From Doris montereyensis (taxonomy: Eukaryota > Mollusca > Gastropoda > Nudibranchia > Dorididae), in contig JAXRKP010000936.1 of assembly GCA_037039925.1 (NCBI GenBank), positions 28,501-92,500 of the forward strand: a stretch of 64,000 nucleotides of DNA, given 5' to 3'. The translations under genes were made by a program, and so were the position numbers. Positions within the stretch are counted from its first letter, which is position 1. Every line of letters begins with the position of its first letter. The notes below the pieces were generated by a model. The model had not been told where the DNA came from and did no database searches. It was given only the letters and a program-made list of their open reading frames with translations. This document shows positions 1-11,513 of the stretch, one piece after another.

Positions 1-334
1 TTTGTTCCTATGGGGCTTTGATAGTATTTGATATCATTTCCTTCAGTCTTTTTATGCGACTTAATTTATTTTTTTGTCTAGCATTAACTAGACTGTGTGT
101 GGGACGTCTTACTAACGTTATGCAGGATTAACATGTTTGTGTTGCAGATTTTTTTCCATGTTCTTTAATCATGCAAACAATTTATTTTGTTTGGCATCCA
201 ATACTGACAATGTTTGGGTTGTTGTGCTATCATTATCATGCCCGATGAACGTATCATTCCAGTTTATATGTGCAGGGTGTCACACAGATGCAGAGACAAG
301 ACATACAATTACAAACATGTTCATAGAGAGAGTT

Positions 335-366
<32 letters not shown>

Positions 367-1509
367 AGGGAGGGAGGGTTAGTAAGTTATTCATTTCATT
401 GCAAACAGACCCAGCCGTGTAATCTGTTGCAAAAGGCTAATAATAATATTGGAACCAATGAAAAGCAAGAGTGGACAGAGGGAGACCAAACAGTGTGTTA
501 CGGGCATGGACACCACGTGGGCTGAAAAGAAAGGCCAAAAGTGTGCCAAGAATATATGCCGTTCCTATATACGCAATGGGCAGAATGGATATGTTACTGA
601 ATGACACCATAGTTGTATGATTACCTCATCTGTATACTACTACTAGTTCTACTGTGAAATCCACAGGCATGGGATATGGCCACACACTTATATACCTACA
701 TTGATTGAGAGATAATGTGACTAGAACTAGAACATACAGGTACGTACTCCCACGCCAAGAAGTGTCAATACGCTGCAAGCTTTTTCAGTACGCTGCAAGC
801 TTTTTGAGACCTCGCATGAAGAAAGGCGCTATATAAAAAATCATCTCATCTTACTCTTGGCATGATAATTGATATATTCAATCAGTGTTATTTCCCCGTA
901 ATAAGTAATACTCATACATTCTTCGATGTGTTCAAATCGCTTATCCTTGAGAAAGTTTTTAACTATTTTTTAATTATTGTTTACATTCCTCACAAATGTC
1001 CAGCAACTTAAGTTAATTCCATCTTCAATGTTAATCAATCAAATGCATCTGTGTTGTATTTTAAAAGTGTTATTATATTATATACTATTACAATGTCTTA
1101 TAATGTAAAATACTATTCTTGCATTGTTTTTGCTGGTCGTATGGAAATGCGGCGCTTAGAAATGACATATTATTATTAATCAATATACATGTAATACGAC
1201 ATGGTTTTTATTTGTAAAAGAAACGTGAATTTGTGCTTTGCGGTTGTGAATTCCTCTTTTCCATCATTTTGCTTAGTTTTATTAGAAGTTTGGTAAAAAC
1301 CTTACTTTTACATACATTTCATTTTTTGGAAGACTGTGATAAGTTCCATTTTTGGAAATTGGGTTCAGTTTGACTTTTTCCATGTTTTACAAACTGATAC
1401 TATTTTTTTAGTATTAGTAATTAGATTAGTATTAGTACTAGCAGTATTACTTAGCCATTGTAAATACGCCATGAAATAAGATGCCAAAGTAACGAGGTTT
1501 GTGAGTTTC
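1..1509. other. AT-rich intergenic DNA, no gene seen
   Basis: No open frame here has convincing protein character. A GA tract sits at about 323-378. A short direct duplication containing cgctgcaagctttt occurs at 767-805. The string ggcgctatataaa at about 824 resembles the 3' ends of LINE-type repeats. Confidence 0.5.
323..378. repeat. (GA)n microsatellite with G-rich end
   Basis: An uninterrupted GA dinucleotide run passes into a short GGGA run. Any open frame across it (Arg-Glu repeats) is a by-product of the repeat. Confidence 0.9.
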
Positions 1510-1672
1510 TGGTTGGCGGTTGACAGGTGCTACTGGTAGGTCCTACTTCTTTCCTTTTCCTTTCGCTCTTAGTGACTCTTCCATGCATCTATTATCTTGC
1601 TATTTCCTCTTAATTCTCCCTGAGATCACCACATATGGTGGATATTGTAAATTGTATTGAAATAAACAAAAG
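1510..1672 (+). repeat. dispersed repeat D, copy 1
   Basis: The copy begins near ggttggcggttgac, continues through ctactggtaggtcctacttc and an ATCTTGCTGTTTCCTCTT-like block, and ends near gagatcaccacatatggtgg followed by an AAACAAA-type tail. The same block recurs at about 5986-6600, 39741, 40013 and 55437 on the plus strand, and at 57085 on the minus strand. The A-rich tail suggests a SINE-like non-autonomous element, but no clear tRNA head is visible. Confidence 0.6.
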
Positions 1673-1760
1673 TGTGAGTCCCTGACACAATGACACATGA
1701 CTTGGACATTTGCCTCACACTCACAGAGTGGAGGTCTAGACAGGCATTTATAATATTACG

Positions 1761-2091
1761 TAGCTGCCAACCAGTAGGTATAAAATGTACTTACTATTGT
1801 TTTTGGCTTTGAATCCATGTCTGTATTTTGTTTTTTATAGAAAAGTGAAGTTAACGACAGAGATTCAGAGAAAGTGGGTGACAGTCCGGAGACACCATTT
1901 TGAGTTTACAAAACAACTGTTGCACTTCGCTAGAAAGGCCAGTGATCGGCAGACTTTTTGTTATTTACCTTAGAGGGGATCACTTCAAGTTAAATGATCA
2001 ATGTTTTCTGGAATATTACGGGATTTTGTGCGAGTTAGAATTAGTTTACAGTGTGAGAGTTTGTTTTTCGATTTGAAAAGGTTGGCAGCTA
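1761..2091. mobile_element. MITE M1, TA-flanked with GCTGCCAACC terminal repeats
   Basis: The left end reads TA then GCTGCCAACC (1763-1772). The right end reads GGTTGGCAGC (2080-2089) then TA. These are perfect 10-bp terminal inverted repeats flanked by a TA duplication, which fits a Tc1/mariner-superfamily non-autonomous element of about 327 bp. Partial relatives are at 4290-4501, 41877-41945 and 54466-54650. The open frame inside (1785-1973) is not recognised as a protein. Confidence 0.75.
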
Positions 2092-2540
2092 TGATATTTA
2101 AAAAAATGGATTTTGAGGGGATAGAGGAAGAATTTTGTTCTCTTCTATTTCGGGTTTGTTTTGGTTTAGTGTGATGAGGAAGGAGGGATTGTTTGTTGCA
2201 GGATTTTTTTGTTGCAGTTTCTTTTATAGTAATTGTGAATAACGTATGAATAGGTGCCTCAGAGCGCTGTTCTTTATGTTTTTCTCAAAATTTCCAATAC
2301 AAAACTCTTTAGATAGAATGAGAACAAAAACTAATTAAGGACATTTTATCAAACATTAGGACAAAAAAAACACAAACCAAAACCTTAAAATGAAATCCGG
2401 AAAAATTGGGACTCTGCTCCTCATTATCCTACGCTGTAACTCTGCGTATGAGTCTGTACTAATGTACTTAACTTTTCTCTACTGTAATAGTAGAAAGGTT
2501 CAAAAGTGTGGGATTTTTTTCTCCAAATCTTTTTGTCAAA
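2092..2540. other. unassigned AT-rich sequence
   Basis: No coding, repeat or RNA signal that I can support. An open frame from 2390 runs into the following dispersed repeat and has no family resemblance. Confidence 0.4.
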
Positions 2541-2785
2541 AACTGTCTTCTTCTTCTTCTTCTTTAAGGCGGTGGATTACATTTTGTTTTGCTCTAGAGA
2601 AACTTGCAAATGGAAACTCCAAGTTTATGGCCTCAGCCTGCTTGGGGCCAGTTGTGGGTCCCTGCGGCTTAACCCGTCCGCCGGCGATTGGACAAAAAGG
2701 GAGCCACCCTTTCAATGCCGAGGCTCGTTTAACTCGGTTTACTTTTTGGTCCTTGAGGATATTTTGGGAAACTCTCCAATTTTTG
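2541..2785. repeat. dispersed repeat E, copy 1
   Basis: The block starts with (CTT)n and includes ggcctcagcctgcttggggc, tgcggcttaac and a diverged aatgccgaggctcg stretch. It matches the same order of motifs at 16090-16345, so it is an interspersed repeat and not a gene. A weaker resemblance is at 52865-53050. Confidence 0.55.
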
Positions 2786-3000
2786 GGCTGAGCTCTCAGG
2801 AAAATGACCTTATATTCGGCGATCAAGGGTGGGCGGGCTGGCCCAGGGGGCCATTGGTTTTTCCCAGCTTTGTCCCTAAGAACTTACCAACCTCCCCGAG
2901 TAGTCGGAAATTGTCAAACTGTCAATTATTAAAGAGTTGATTTTATGTTTTATATTAAGTGTAATGTTACCAAAGGTAAACAAAAATGGGAATGAAGGTA

Positions 3001-3133
3001 TATTATTCTTTGTGGTATACGTTGTTTTTAAGAGTGCAGGACACACATCCTCCTGTTGTCTATCAAGGTTTAATATTCTTTATGGTATACATTGTTTTTA
3101 AGAGTGCAGGAAACACATCCTCCTGTTGTTGTC
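3001..3133. repeat. two-copy direct repeat, period about 70 bp
   Basis: Two tandem copies share tggtatac, ttgtttttaagagtgcagga and acacatcctcctgttg. Confidence 0.75.
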
Positions 3134-3172
3134 TGCACACATGTTTATATAAACTTAATTTTTTATTTTATT

Positions 3173-3454
3173 TGATTTGCCCACATTTGGGATGAGGATT
3201 TTTCCTTTGCCCAGACTGCCCTGTAAACAGTCATGGGATTTTTTTTTCGTTCACGGAGTGATGTGATCTGCACATGGGACCTCTTTTTTATCATCCGTCT
3301 CCGTTTGGGTGTCGTCCGCCTACCTGGACCAGGGGCATAGATTGTGCTCGGAAAAAATTTGGAGGAAAATTTTCAACCGTTTTGACGGGACTCGATGAAC
3401 CTTTTACCTTTTTATCGAGTGGCCAACACCTTGCCTCTGAACTACCGAATCTCA
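3173..3454 (-). mobile_element. SINE-A copy, minus strand
   Basis: SINE-A is a ~300-bp family. Its head carries a B-box-like gggttcaagcccc, then ggtccaggtaggtggatcgac, ggagacggacgataaaaagg, gcagatcacaacactctgtg, ctgtttacagggcagtccgg, and an (AAATC)n tail. This copy is diverged and inverted: actgccctgtaaacagtc at 3217, catccgtctcc near 3292, ctacctggaccaggggc near 3320, and an inverted head at 3405-3454. Confidence 0.8.
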
Positions 3455-3522
3455 CTGTACATAATTATACAATGCTATGGAAAGTAAGGCAGAGATGCAA
3501 TCTTTTCATTTTTATACATATG

Positions 3523-4253
3523 CAGTAGTCTCCGCCAAAATGTACGATTCGTCATAATACACAATTTTCTAATGTAACTGGAATTTTACAATGCTAATTA
3601 TCCCCTCAAAATACAACGGCTGGTTTGACTTTGCCAAAATGCAACATGATTTTGCAAGTGCGTCTCCAATTTGGTGCATTTAAAGAGTCAATTCATGTGA
3701 AAAATAAATTCGATAACGTCTTTTTGTCTCCTCCCAGTAACAAAATTTGTCACGCAGGTGTGTGTGTGTGTGTATGGCATCTAGATCTGTGTTAACTATG
3801 TGCATACTTTCCCACAGCAATGCCTAGTCTTGGCTGTCTCAGCTCTTGGCACCCTTACCTGCTCGTCCCTCCCCGACTCAGCCGCTTGACACTTTGATCA
3901 GCTATCTTTTTAAAATCTGAGAAAGGCCTTGTGTCATGACATGCATGTCAACAACTAAAAACATATTCCTAGTTGCCGAATGCCTCCACCATCCCATCCC
4001 TTCTTGTCTTGTAGTCTTGAGGGAGAGAAGAATTAACAATCTACGAGAAGAGGTTAGGCCGATAATTGGGTCTTATCCTCAAACCATGTAACATTAACAT
4101 CAAACAACACCCAAACGATAACAAACAACTAACAAAATGAAAGAGTTTATGTCCAAACAAGAAAGGCAATGTAGTGGGTTATGGCACTTGACTTCACCAA
4201 AATGCAAGATTTTTTTGCCACCCGTGGATCGTGCATTTTGGTGGAGATTACTG
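3523..4253. mobile_element. pogo-like MITE M5
   Basis: The left end CAGTAGTCTCCGCCAAAATG matches the reverse complement of the right end CAGTAATCTCCACCAAAATG, with 18 of 20 bases identical. The interior repeats caaaatgca-type motifs and has no transposase. No TA duplication is obvious at the edges, so the flanks may have decayed. Its CAGTAG ends resemble the M2 and M3 elements of this window. Confidence 0.6.
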
Positions 4254-4289
4254 TTTGAGAGTTAATTTTCTTTTTCTTTAAGAGAAACC

Positions 4290-4501
4290 CCAAGTTAATG
4301 CAAAAGCCCAGAGAGATGGGGGATGAAAGTCTATACGCCATTAAACTACCATCTCATTTAGCCAGACAGGCCAGCGATCGTCAGATTTATGGCAAATTGT
4401 CAATGTTTTCTGAATATTCTGGAACATCGTGCAATTAGGGATTACATGTAGTTTGAACACTCAAGAGTCCGTTTTCTATTTGAAAAGGTTGGTAGCTATG
4501 A
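4290..4501 (+). mobile_element. MITE M1, 5'-incomplete copy
   Basis: It shares ccagcgatcgtcaga, tcaatgttttctg and the end ggttggtagcta with the full M1 copy at 1761-2091. The left terminal repeat is missing. Confidence 0.55.
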
Positions 4502-4511
4502 TGCTTAATAC

Positions 4512-4700
4512 TGTCATTTACTTTTATAATGGGGAAATATTGTCGTTTGTTGAGTTTGGAGACTGTCAAGATTGGTTATTTGTTTGTCATTTACTTTTAT
4601 AACGGGGAAACTTTGTTGTTTGTTGTTTGGAGACTTTGTCAAGATTGGTTATTTGTCTGTCATTTATTTTTCTGATGGGAAAACTTTGTTGTTTGCAAAT
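4512..4700. repeat. short tandem array, about 2.5 copies of a ~75-bp unit
   Basis: Repeated blocks contain ggggaaa, tttggagact and gtcaagattggttatttg. Confidence 0.75.
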
Positions 4701-5215
4701 ACAACATCATGAAAGAAAACACTAATTCAAATGATCTTATGCCTAGAACACGAACTGATGATAGCCAAAACCACTTGTGACATTTCAGACCGGTTTGTTG
4801 TGTGGTTTGGGAGCCTTTTCTGACAGTGTGAAACGCTATGTCGTAAAGTTCAGGCTTATATATATATTATATGGATTATATATATATAATTCTGAGTTGG
4901 TCGTTCTTTTTGTTCGCCAAAGGCTCAGTTGCTAGGTACTAAGAGTATCCATATTTTGCATGTAGGTTCTAAATGATCCCAAGATCGTTTTCATTTGAGG
5001 AAGTTTTCTACCAGAAGAGACATTTAATCACTGGAAATTTCATTGTTTTGCCATCTTTGAGTAGAATTTTCATTCACCTAAATTCGCCATTTTGAACAGG
5101 CTGCATGATTAATTAAAAAGTTGAAATAGCGCTATTCATGCCCGCCTGCATAACCTTGGCATTGAATACTGATCTGATCTCATAATCATACTTGATATTA
5201 TTCGGGTGTGACATG
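4701..5215. other. unassigned AT-rich sequence
   Basis: Short TATATA stretches occur near 4858-4890. Nothing coding or repeated was recognised. Confidence 0.4.
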
Positions 5216-5237
5216 CATATATATATATTATTATATT

Positions 5238-5325
<88 letters not shown>
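5216..5325. repeat. (TA)n microsatellite
   Basis: Near-pure TA dinucleotides, with a few interruptions in the first 60 bases. Confidence 0.9.
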
Positions 5326-5327
<2 letters not shown>

Positions 5328-5613
5328 AAAAGTTGATAAATATAGACTGAGATACATTTTTTTCTTTTCTTATACCCTTTCTCTTCAAATGCTGTCAAAT
5401 GCCTCAAATAGCATATACACTGTGGTATGTCTTGTCTATCAAAATCAAAAGTTTGGTCATTAATCTGAATTTTTATAATTTTTATACTGAAAATATTCAT
5501 CAATGCATTGAAGTTGAAGTGGAAGTCAGTGCTCAACTTGTCATTTTGTAATTTTTACCTCTTTCTCTTTTCAAATTTTTTGTTTGTAGGTGTTTACAAA
5601 GTGTTGTCTTAAT

Positions 5614-5617
<4 letters not shown>

Positions 5618-5694
<77 letters not shown>
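5618..5694. repeat. (ATT)n microsatellite
   Basis: About 25 uninterrupted ATT units. Confidence 0.95.
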
Positions 5695-5696
<2 letters not shown>

Positions 5697-5985
5697 ATGA
5701 TATTTTAGTCTAGATATTTTATACTTTAAGTTTTAAAAGATTCAAGCATTTTGTTTGATATTTATTATTAATATTAATTATTACGGAGGGAATCAGTATT
5801 TTTCTTCCAATTCTTTCTCTCTTTTTTTTTTTTTCTCTCTCCAACCTTCATATTTGGACAAGTTTGGCTACATTATTATTGTTACATGAAAATGTTACAA
5901 GAAGATGTCAACACGTCATTGTATGCATTAAACTGAGCACATTTCTATTGTCAATGATGGTGTGATCTTTTTCTTTGCCTTCTGT

Positions 5986-6600
5986 GATCGTTGGCTGCTT
6001 GTGGTGGCTGCTGGTAGGTCCGACATCTTTCCTATGTTTTCTATTTTCACTCTTTCACTGTTACTGTTACCAATCTTTTATCTTGCTGTTTCCTCTTTAA
6101 TTCACCGTGGGTGGATGTTACTGGTAGGTCCGACATCTTTCCTTTGTTTTCACTCTTTTACTGTTACTGTTACCAATCTTTCATCTTGCTGTTTCCTCCT
6201 TAATTCACTGTTGGTGGGGAAGGCGATTATGGGAGCTACTGAGTGGTAGGTCCTACTTCTTTCCTTCCCTTCTTTCACATCTTTCATCTTGCTGTTTCCT
6301 CTTAATTCACCCTGGGGTCACCACAATGGTGGACGGGTAAATTTAATGAAACAAACAAACACCGTGGGTGAATGATATGATTGGCGGGTATTACCTGTAT
6401 GTCCTCCTAGTTCTCACCTTTCACTCTGTCACTGTCTTATTCTTTCATCTTCCTGGGTTTTAAAAAAATCGCCCGAGATCACCGCACATGGTGGACACGG
6501 GTAAACATCAATCAACCAATCACTGCTTATGGTGGGCGAGGTAAAAGAAACGATTTCATAATTCACCCTGAGATCACTGCACATGGTGGATTGGAGGATT
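5986..6600 (+). repeat. cluster of dispersed repeat D copies
   Basis: At least four head-to-tail partial copies of repeat D are visible. Each has ggtaggtcc(g/t)ac, a TTTCATCTTGCTGTTTCCTC block and a gatcacc-ca-tggtgga end. Copy starts are near 6013, 6120, 6245 and 6395. The frame at 5962-6249 lies in this repeat and is not a gene. Confidence 0.65.
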
Positions 6601-6723
6601 TCATGGAGACAAACTATTTCACTTTAATCATGTGCTGACGGCAAAGCTGTAAGCTCTTGGATTACCAACTTACTACGTTGTTTGTTTATTTGTTTGTTTG
6701 AAATTTGCTCCGTCTACCATGAT

Positions 6724-7033
6724 GGGAGACTCGGTAGTCCGGAGGCAAGGTGTCGGCCTCTCAACCAAAAGGTAGTGGGTTCAAGCCCCACCAAGGGTTG
6801 ACAAATTTTCTCAGTTTTTTTTGAAAAAATCTACCTACTTGGTTCAGGTACGTGGATCGGTACCTAGTCCCATCGGAGACGGACGATAAAAGGAGGTCCC
6901 GTATGCATATCACAACACTCTGTGCATGTTAAAAGACCCTTAGCGGTTTACAGGGCAGTCCGGTCAAAATTAAAAATTGTCAATTCCAGAGATCACCCTT
7001 GTTATGGATGTAGGTTAATCAAATCAAATCAAA
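6724..7033 (+). mobile_element. SINE-A, near full-length copy
   Basis: The head gggagactcggtagtccgga is followed by a B-box-like gggttcaagcccc at about 6778 (a pol III internal promoter element in tRNA-derived SINEs). Then come ggttcaggtacgtggatcgg, ggagacggacgataaaagga, atcacaacactctgtg and gtttacagggcagtccgg, ending in tcaaatcaaatcaaac. A minus-strand scrap of repeat D follows at about 7036-7075. Confidence 0.85.
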
Positions 7034-7185
7034 CAAAGGAAAGAAGTAGGACCTGCCAGTAGCGCCCACCTTAATTACTACAAACTACTTCAACAGCTGG
7101 GGTGGCGAGACTTCTTTTTCCCCTCAATGTCAATGGTTGTACATTTCGTATTTAGGTTAGGTAATCCTATATAACAAATACATGC

Positions 7186-7985
7186 CTAGAGGAACATAAC
7201 TTCTTCTTCTTCTTCGCCTTTCAGCTTTTTCCGTAAGGGGTCGCCACGGCAGATCATCTTTGTCCACCTTGTCCTATCCTGTTCGTCGCCATCTCTTGCA
7301 CCAACGATCTTCATGTCTACCTGCATCATATATCCATATATATATACCTTCGTTTTAGTCTTCCCTCTTCCTCCTGCCTGGTATGTCCATCCGCAACATT
7401 TTCTGTCCAATATATTCTATTTCTATATCTCTTCTCTTTACAATGGCCGTACCAGCCCAGTCTGCCTTCTCTGACTTTGCCTCCTCGCCTACCCACTTGG
7501 GTTTTCCTCGGATGTGTTCATTCCGAATCTTGTCCAACCTTGGCACGCCCACTTGGGTTTCCTCGGATGTGTTCATTCCGAATCTTGTCCAACCTTGGCA
7601 CGCCCATTGGGTTTTCCTCGGATGTGTTCATTCCGAATCTTGTCCAACCTTGGCACGCCCACTTGGGTTTTCCTCGGATGTGTTCATTCCGAATCTTGTC
7701 CAACCTTGACACGCCCACTTGGGTTTTCCTCGGATGTGTTCATTCCGAATCTTGTCCAACCTTGGCACGCCCACTTGGGTTTTCCTCGGATGTGTTCATT
7801 CCGAATCTTGTCCAACCTTTTTTTGTGTGCATTTTCATTCCACTTGTCCAAGACACTTTTCCTCGGATGTGTTCATTCCGAATCTTGTCCAACCTTGAGA
7901 ACCGCAGCCAAGATCTTCATCTCAGTCACCCCTAACTTTTCTTTTTGTTGTTTTGTCAGGGCGATGGTTTCCAGGCCATACATCA
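7186..7985 (-). pseudogene. LINE reverse-transcriptase C-terminal tail (broken)
   Basis: Read on the minus strand, about 7985-7890 gives MMYGLETIALTKQQ and EKLGVTEMKILAAVLKV. Further on comes the RNEHIRG motif. About 7410-7186 then gives RKMLRMDIPGRRKRG, an MKIVGARDGDEQDR stretch and a GDPLRKK ending. This order is typical of the tail downstream of the polymerase domain in non-LTR retrotransposons. The frame is interrupted by stops and by a tandem expansion (separate entry), so it is a dead fragment. Polymerase and endonuclease parts are absent here. Confidence 0.75.
7497..7900. repeat. tandem array of a ~55-bp unit derived from a LINE tail
   Basis: About seven units share tcctcggatgtgttcattcc, gaatcttgtccaacctt and ggcacgcccacttggg. 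On the minus strand one unit encodes DKIRNEHIRG, part of the surrounding LINE tail. The unit length is not a multiple of three, so the reading frame shifts from unit to unit. The last unit (from about 7858) is separated from the others by about 35 bp. Confidence 0.85.
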
Positions 7986-8164
7986 TGCCTAGAACATAAC
8001 AACATGGAAGATAAATACACCAACAAAACAGAGAACATGAAAACCACAAGAAACCCTGGACGATTGGAGATACAAATTTGTGAATATAAACTTCAACAAA
8101 GCATCAAAGAGTTCAAGGAGTTTTAAACAGTAAATTCACAGAAGATGGAAAGTTAGACAGAAAT

Positions 8165-8700
8165 AATAATAATAAATATTTATATAGCGCTAATTGCCAC
8201 CAAAAGGGACTCAAAAAGCGCTTTACAAAATAAATGGATTTCAAAACATTAAGCATTGTGACTACATTTAAATTATACGATTAAATCTTTACAAACATAC
8301 ACCACATCCTAAAAACAATTCATGTGTACATAACATCATAAATATATTATGTATAAAAGTTTTAAAAGGCAGCAGTGAACAACTCAGTTTCTAGACTTCT
8401 TTGAAAGAATTGAAAGATTTGATCTGGTTTTAAAACTGATTCTGTTCCATAAGACAGGTTACCTAACACTAAAGGATTTATTGTGAAAGACAGAGGATTT
8501 ACTGGTAGATACATTAAAAAGGGCATCAGAAGACCTCAATGATCTAACAGGTTTGTACATTTCTTAGGTTGTTGTTTTTAGGTAGGCAGGAGACATGTCA
8601 TGAAAGCATTTATAAGCATGACATAATTTAAAAAAAATCAATGCAGTATTTGACTGGCAGCCAATGGAGATCTTACTTTTAATACAAATAAAAAACAAGA
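8165..8700. mobile_element. LINE-type 3' region
   Basis: Near 8168 aataataataaatatttata is followed by tagcgct, and near 8215 comes aaaaagcgctttacaaaata. Such gcgct/agcgc pairs are common at LINE 3' ends (CR1/L2/Jockey-like). No frame survives. Confidence 0.45.
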
Positions 8701-9075
8701 ACACAGCCAGTGAAGAAACTCGGCCTCGAACTGCTGGCTGTGAAACGAAGACGAACAAAGGACACAGCTATATTCAAAATAACCAACAACAGCACCAACA
8801 TATCTGTGCCCCAAACAATAAACCACCATCAGAGACATATGCCATACTACAACAACAGCACCAACATATCTGTGCCCCAAACAATAAACCACCATCAGAG
8901 ACATATATGCCATAGGCCGCAACAAAAAACTGGCAATTGCGAAATCCAAAATCGACGCCCATCCATCCGCACTCGTTTTTCCATCCGCTACCCGTGTGTG
9001 GAACTCTCTCAGTCAAGATGCCATCGATTCTACTAACATTGACATTGACACATTTAGAAGACTACTATCAACCTA
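8700..9075 (+). pseudogene. LINE reverse-transcriptase C-terminal remnant
   Basis: Conceptual translation across frames gives TNISVPQTINHHQRH twice, then ATRVWNSLSQDAIDS and DTFRRLL near 8985-9060. The VWNSL...F+..L pattern is the usual last stretch of non-LTR reverse transcriptases. A 63-bp internal direct duplication (aacaacagcaccaacatatc, at 8786 and 8849) breaks it. Confidence 0.55.
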
Positions 9076-9689
9076 TTAGGACAAAAAGAGATGTAACTGT
9101 GTATTGGTCCTCCAAAACCGTTTTTTACAGCCAATGCTTTGTCTTATCAACTGACTCCGTTGCTAACTCATCTTTATTGATTTTGGAATGATCTGATTTG
9201 ATTTTTTTGTGTGCATTTTATTCACAAGATACATGTATAACAATGTTCAAATTTGATCAATACATCAAGTGAAGACATTCTTTCAGCTATTCAAGTTTTT
9301 ATGGTGAAAATGAATACAATAATTCTTCAAACGTTATCAATGCACATCTATCAAAGTCAACTTGCTTTGAATAAATACAGTCACAACTATACGAATAAGG
9401 GCAAACAAAAATGACAATGACATCCATTAGGAGGAATCAGCAATCAGAACATGGCAAATTGATAATTATCTGAGAATGACAAAACATTATTATTTGAAAA
9501 GGTATGCATATTATTGACTATACAAGTTATGGGCTCCAAAACTTGTTTCGTCTCTGTTTTGCTCTTTATAGGTTATAACCTAGAGATTCAACGTTTCGAA
9601 GATCAAACTTCACAGATGAAGTACATGCAGTAATGCAAAGAGTATTCTGCACGGGGTCTCCAAGTCGCATTGAATCTCTAGGTGATACT
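9076..9689. other. unassigned AT-rich sequence
   Basis: No gene. The stretch aacgttatcaatgcacatct followed by atcaaagtcaacttgctttg (9330-9370) recurs in modified form at about 32810-32860, so an unnamed dispersed repeat is present. Confidence 0.4.
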
Positions 9690-9726
9690 ACCACTGCATT
9701 GACTATCACTACTATTATTGCATTGA

Positions 9727-9823
<97 letters not shown>

Positions 9824-9917
9824 ATTGACTATCGCTACTACTACTACTACACTACTGACTATCACTACTACTATATTGGCTATACACTACTCTACTACAT
9901 TACTACTGCTGCTGCTG

Positions 9918-9952
<35 letters not shown>

Positions 9953-9978
9953 GACTATCACTACTACTACTACTGCTG

Positions 9979-10019
<41 letters not shown>

Positions 10020-10147
10020 GCATTGACTATCTGCTGCTGCTGCTGCTGCTACTACTGCTGCTGCTGCTATTGACTGCTGCTGCTGGACTGCAGCTATTAC
10101 TACTATTGACTACTACTGCTGCTACTACTACTACTGTGCTGCTGCTG

Positions 10148-10212
<65 letters not shown>

Positions 10213-10353
10213 ACTACTACACTACTACTACTACTACTACTACTGCCACCACCACCACCACTACTACTACTACTACTACAACTACTACTACTGCTGCTGC
10301 TATATTGATTTATCACTACTACTACTACTACTACTATTGCTACTACTACTACC

Positions 10354-10392
<39 letters not shown>

Positions 10393-10426
10393 GCTACTAT
10401 ATTGACTATCACTACTACTACTATTG

Positions 10427-10467
<41 letters not shown>

Positions 10468-10574
10468 ACTACTACTACTACTGCTACTACATTAACTATC
10501 ACTACTACTACGTTGACTGCTACTACTGTTACTACTATATTGACTATCTACTGCTGCTGCTGCTGCTGCTGCTG

Positions 10575-10606
<32 letters not shown>

Positions 10607-10715
10607 GCTGCTACTACTACTACTACTACTACTACTACATTGACTATCACTACTACTAGTGCATTGACTTTCACTACTACTACTACTATTACTACATTGA
10701 CTATCTACTACAACT
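9690..10715. repeat. compound trinucleotide tract (CTA)n/(CTG)n
   Basis: About 1 kb of CTA/ACT and CTG/TGC runs is punctuated by repeated TTGACTATCACTACT-like spacers. The spacing shows that the tract grew both by triplet slippage and by copying larger blocks. The long single-residue frames in it (poly-Thr, poly-Leu, poly-Val, poly-Ser) are artefacts. Confidence 0.95.
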
Positions 10716-10842
10716 TCGTCTAGCATTACTATTTGGAACCCATTGGCTCATGATCCAAAGTCTGATGGTGCAACCTACAGGCCACATGCTAAAGAAGTAC
10801 CTACGATTCATTCTTTCTGCTAATGCATTGTATAGCATACAG

Positions 10843-11189
10843 GGGACTCTGTAGTCCAGAGGCAAGGTGTCAGCCTTTCAACCAAAAAGGTAGTGGACTC
10901 GAGCCCTATCAACGGTTGAAAATATTTCTCGATGTTTTCGAGCAAAATCTATCCCCTTGGTCCAGGTATGTTGATTGACGCCTAGTCCCACCGGAGACGG
11001 ACGATACAAAGGAGGTCCCGTGTGCAGATCACAACACTCAGTGCACGGTAAAGATCCCTTAGCTGTTTACAGGGCAGTCTGGGCAAAATCAAAATTTTAC
11101 CAAAAAAAACCCCCGAGATAGTCCCCGTTGTGGATATGGGTAAATCAAACCAAATCAAATCAAATCAAATCAAATCAAATCAAATCAAT
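10843..11189 (+). mobile_element. SINE-A, full-length copy with (AAATC)n tail
   Basis: A complete order of SINE-A blocks: ggggactctgtagtccagag head, B-box-like actcgagccct, ggtccaggtatgttgattga, ggagacggacgatacaaagg, gcagatcacaacactcagtg, gtttacagggcagtctgggc, then about seven AAATC units ending near 11187. This is the best copy for defining the family tail. Confidence 0.9.
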
Positions 11190-11513
11190 TCAAGTAAAAG
11201 TATAGTGTAAAGGAGACCGGCAACTGCAAAAACATGAATTCACGTTTCTGTGTCTACCTTCTTGTCTTCATTATTTATTTTGCAAATTTGAACACATTAC
11301 ATACTAAATTATCTCCTGCAAATTGGGAGATTTGAGACAAATTTAAAGACTCATCTCAACAATAATTGATAAGAAGAAGGAATAAGATAAAACATAATGT
11401 AAATTTAGATTCAAGGCTGAGGATGCATTGGCTTCACTTCTTCTTATTATTCGTTTTTTGCTTTAGAATATGGAGGTATTTGGTTGTCCTCGGATAATCA
11501 TACGCTGTGAAAT

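Noticed and set aside
2390..2940. Overlapping plus frames of 133 and 144 codons
   Set aside because: They sit on dispersed repeat E and read it in two frames with no conserved motif.
5113..5536. Tyr-Ile repeat frames on the minus strand
   Set aside because: Built on the (TA)n tract.
9566..10726. Poly-Thr, poly-Leu, poly-Val and poly-Ser frames
   Set aside because: Triplet-repeat artefacts of the CTA/CTG tract, open on both strands.
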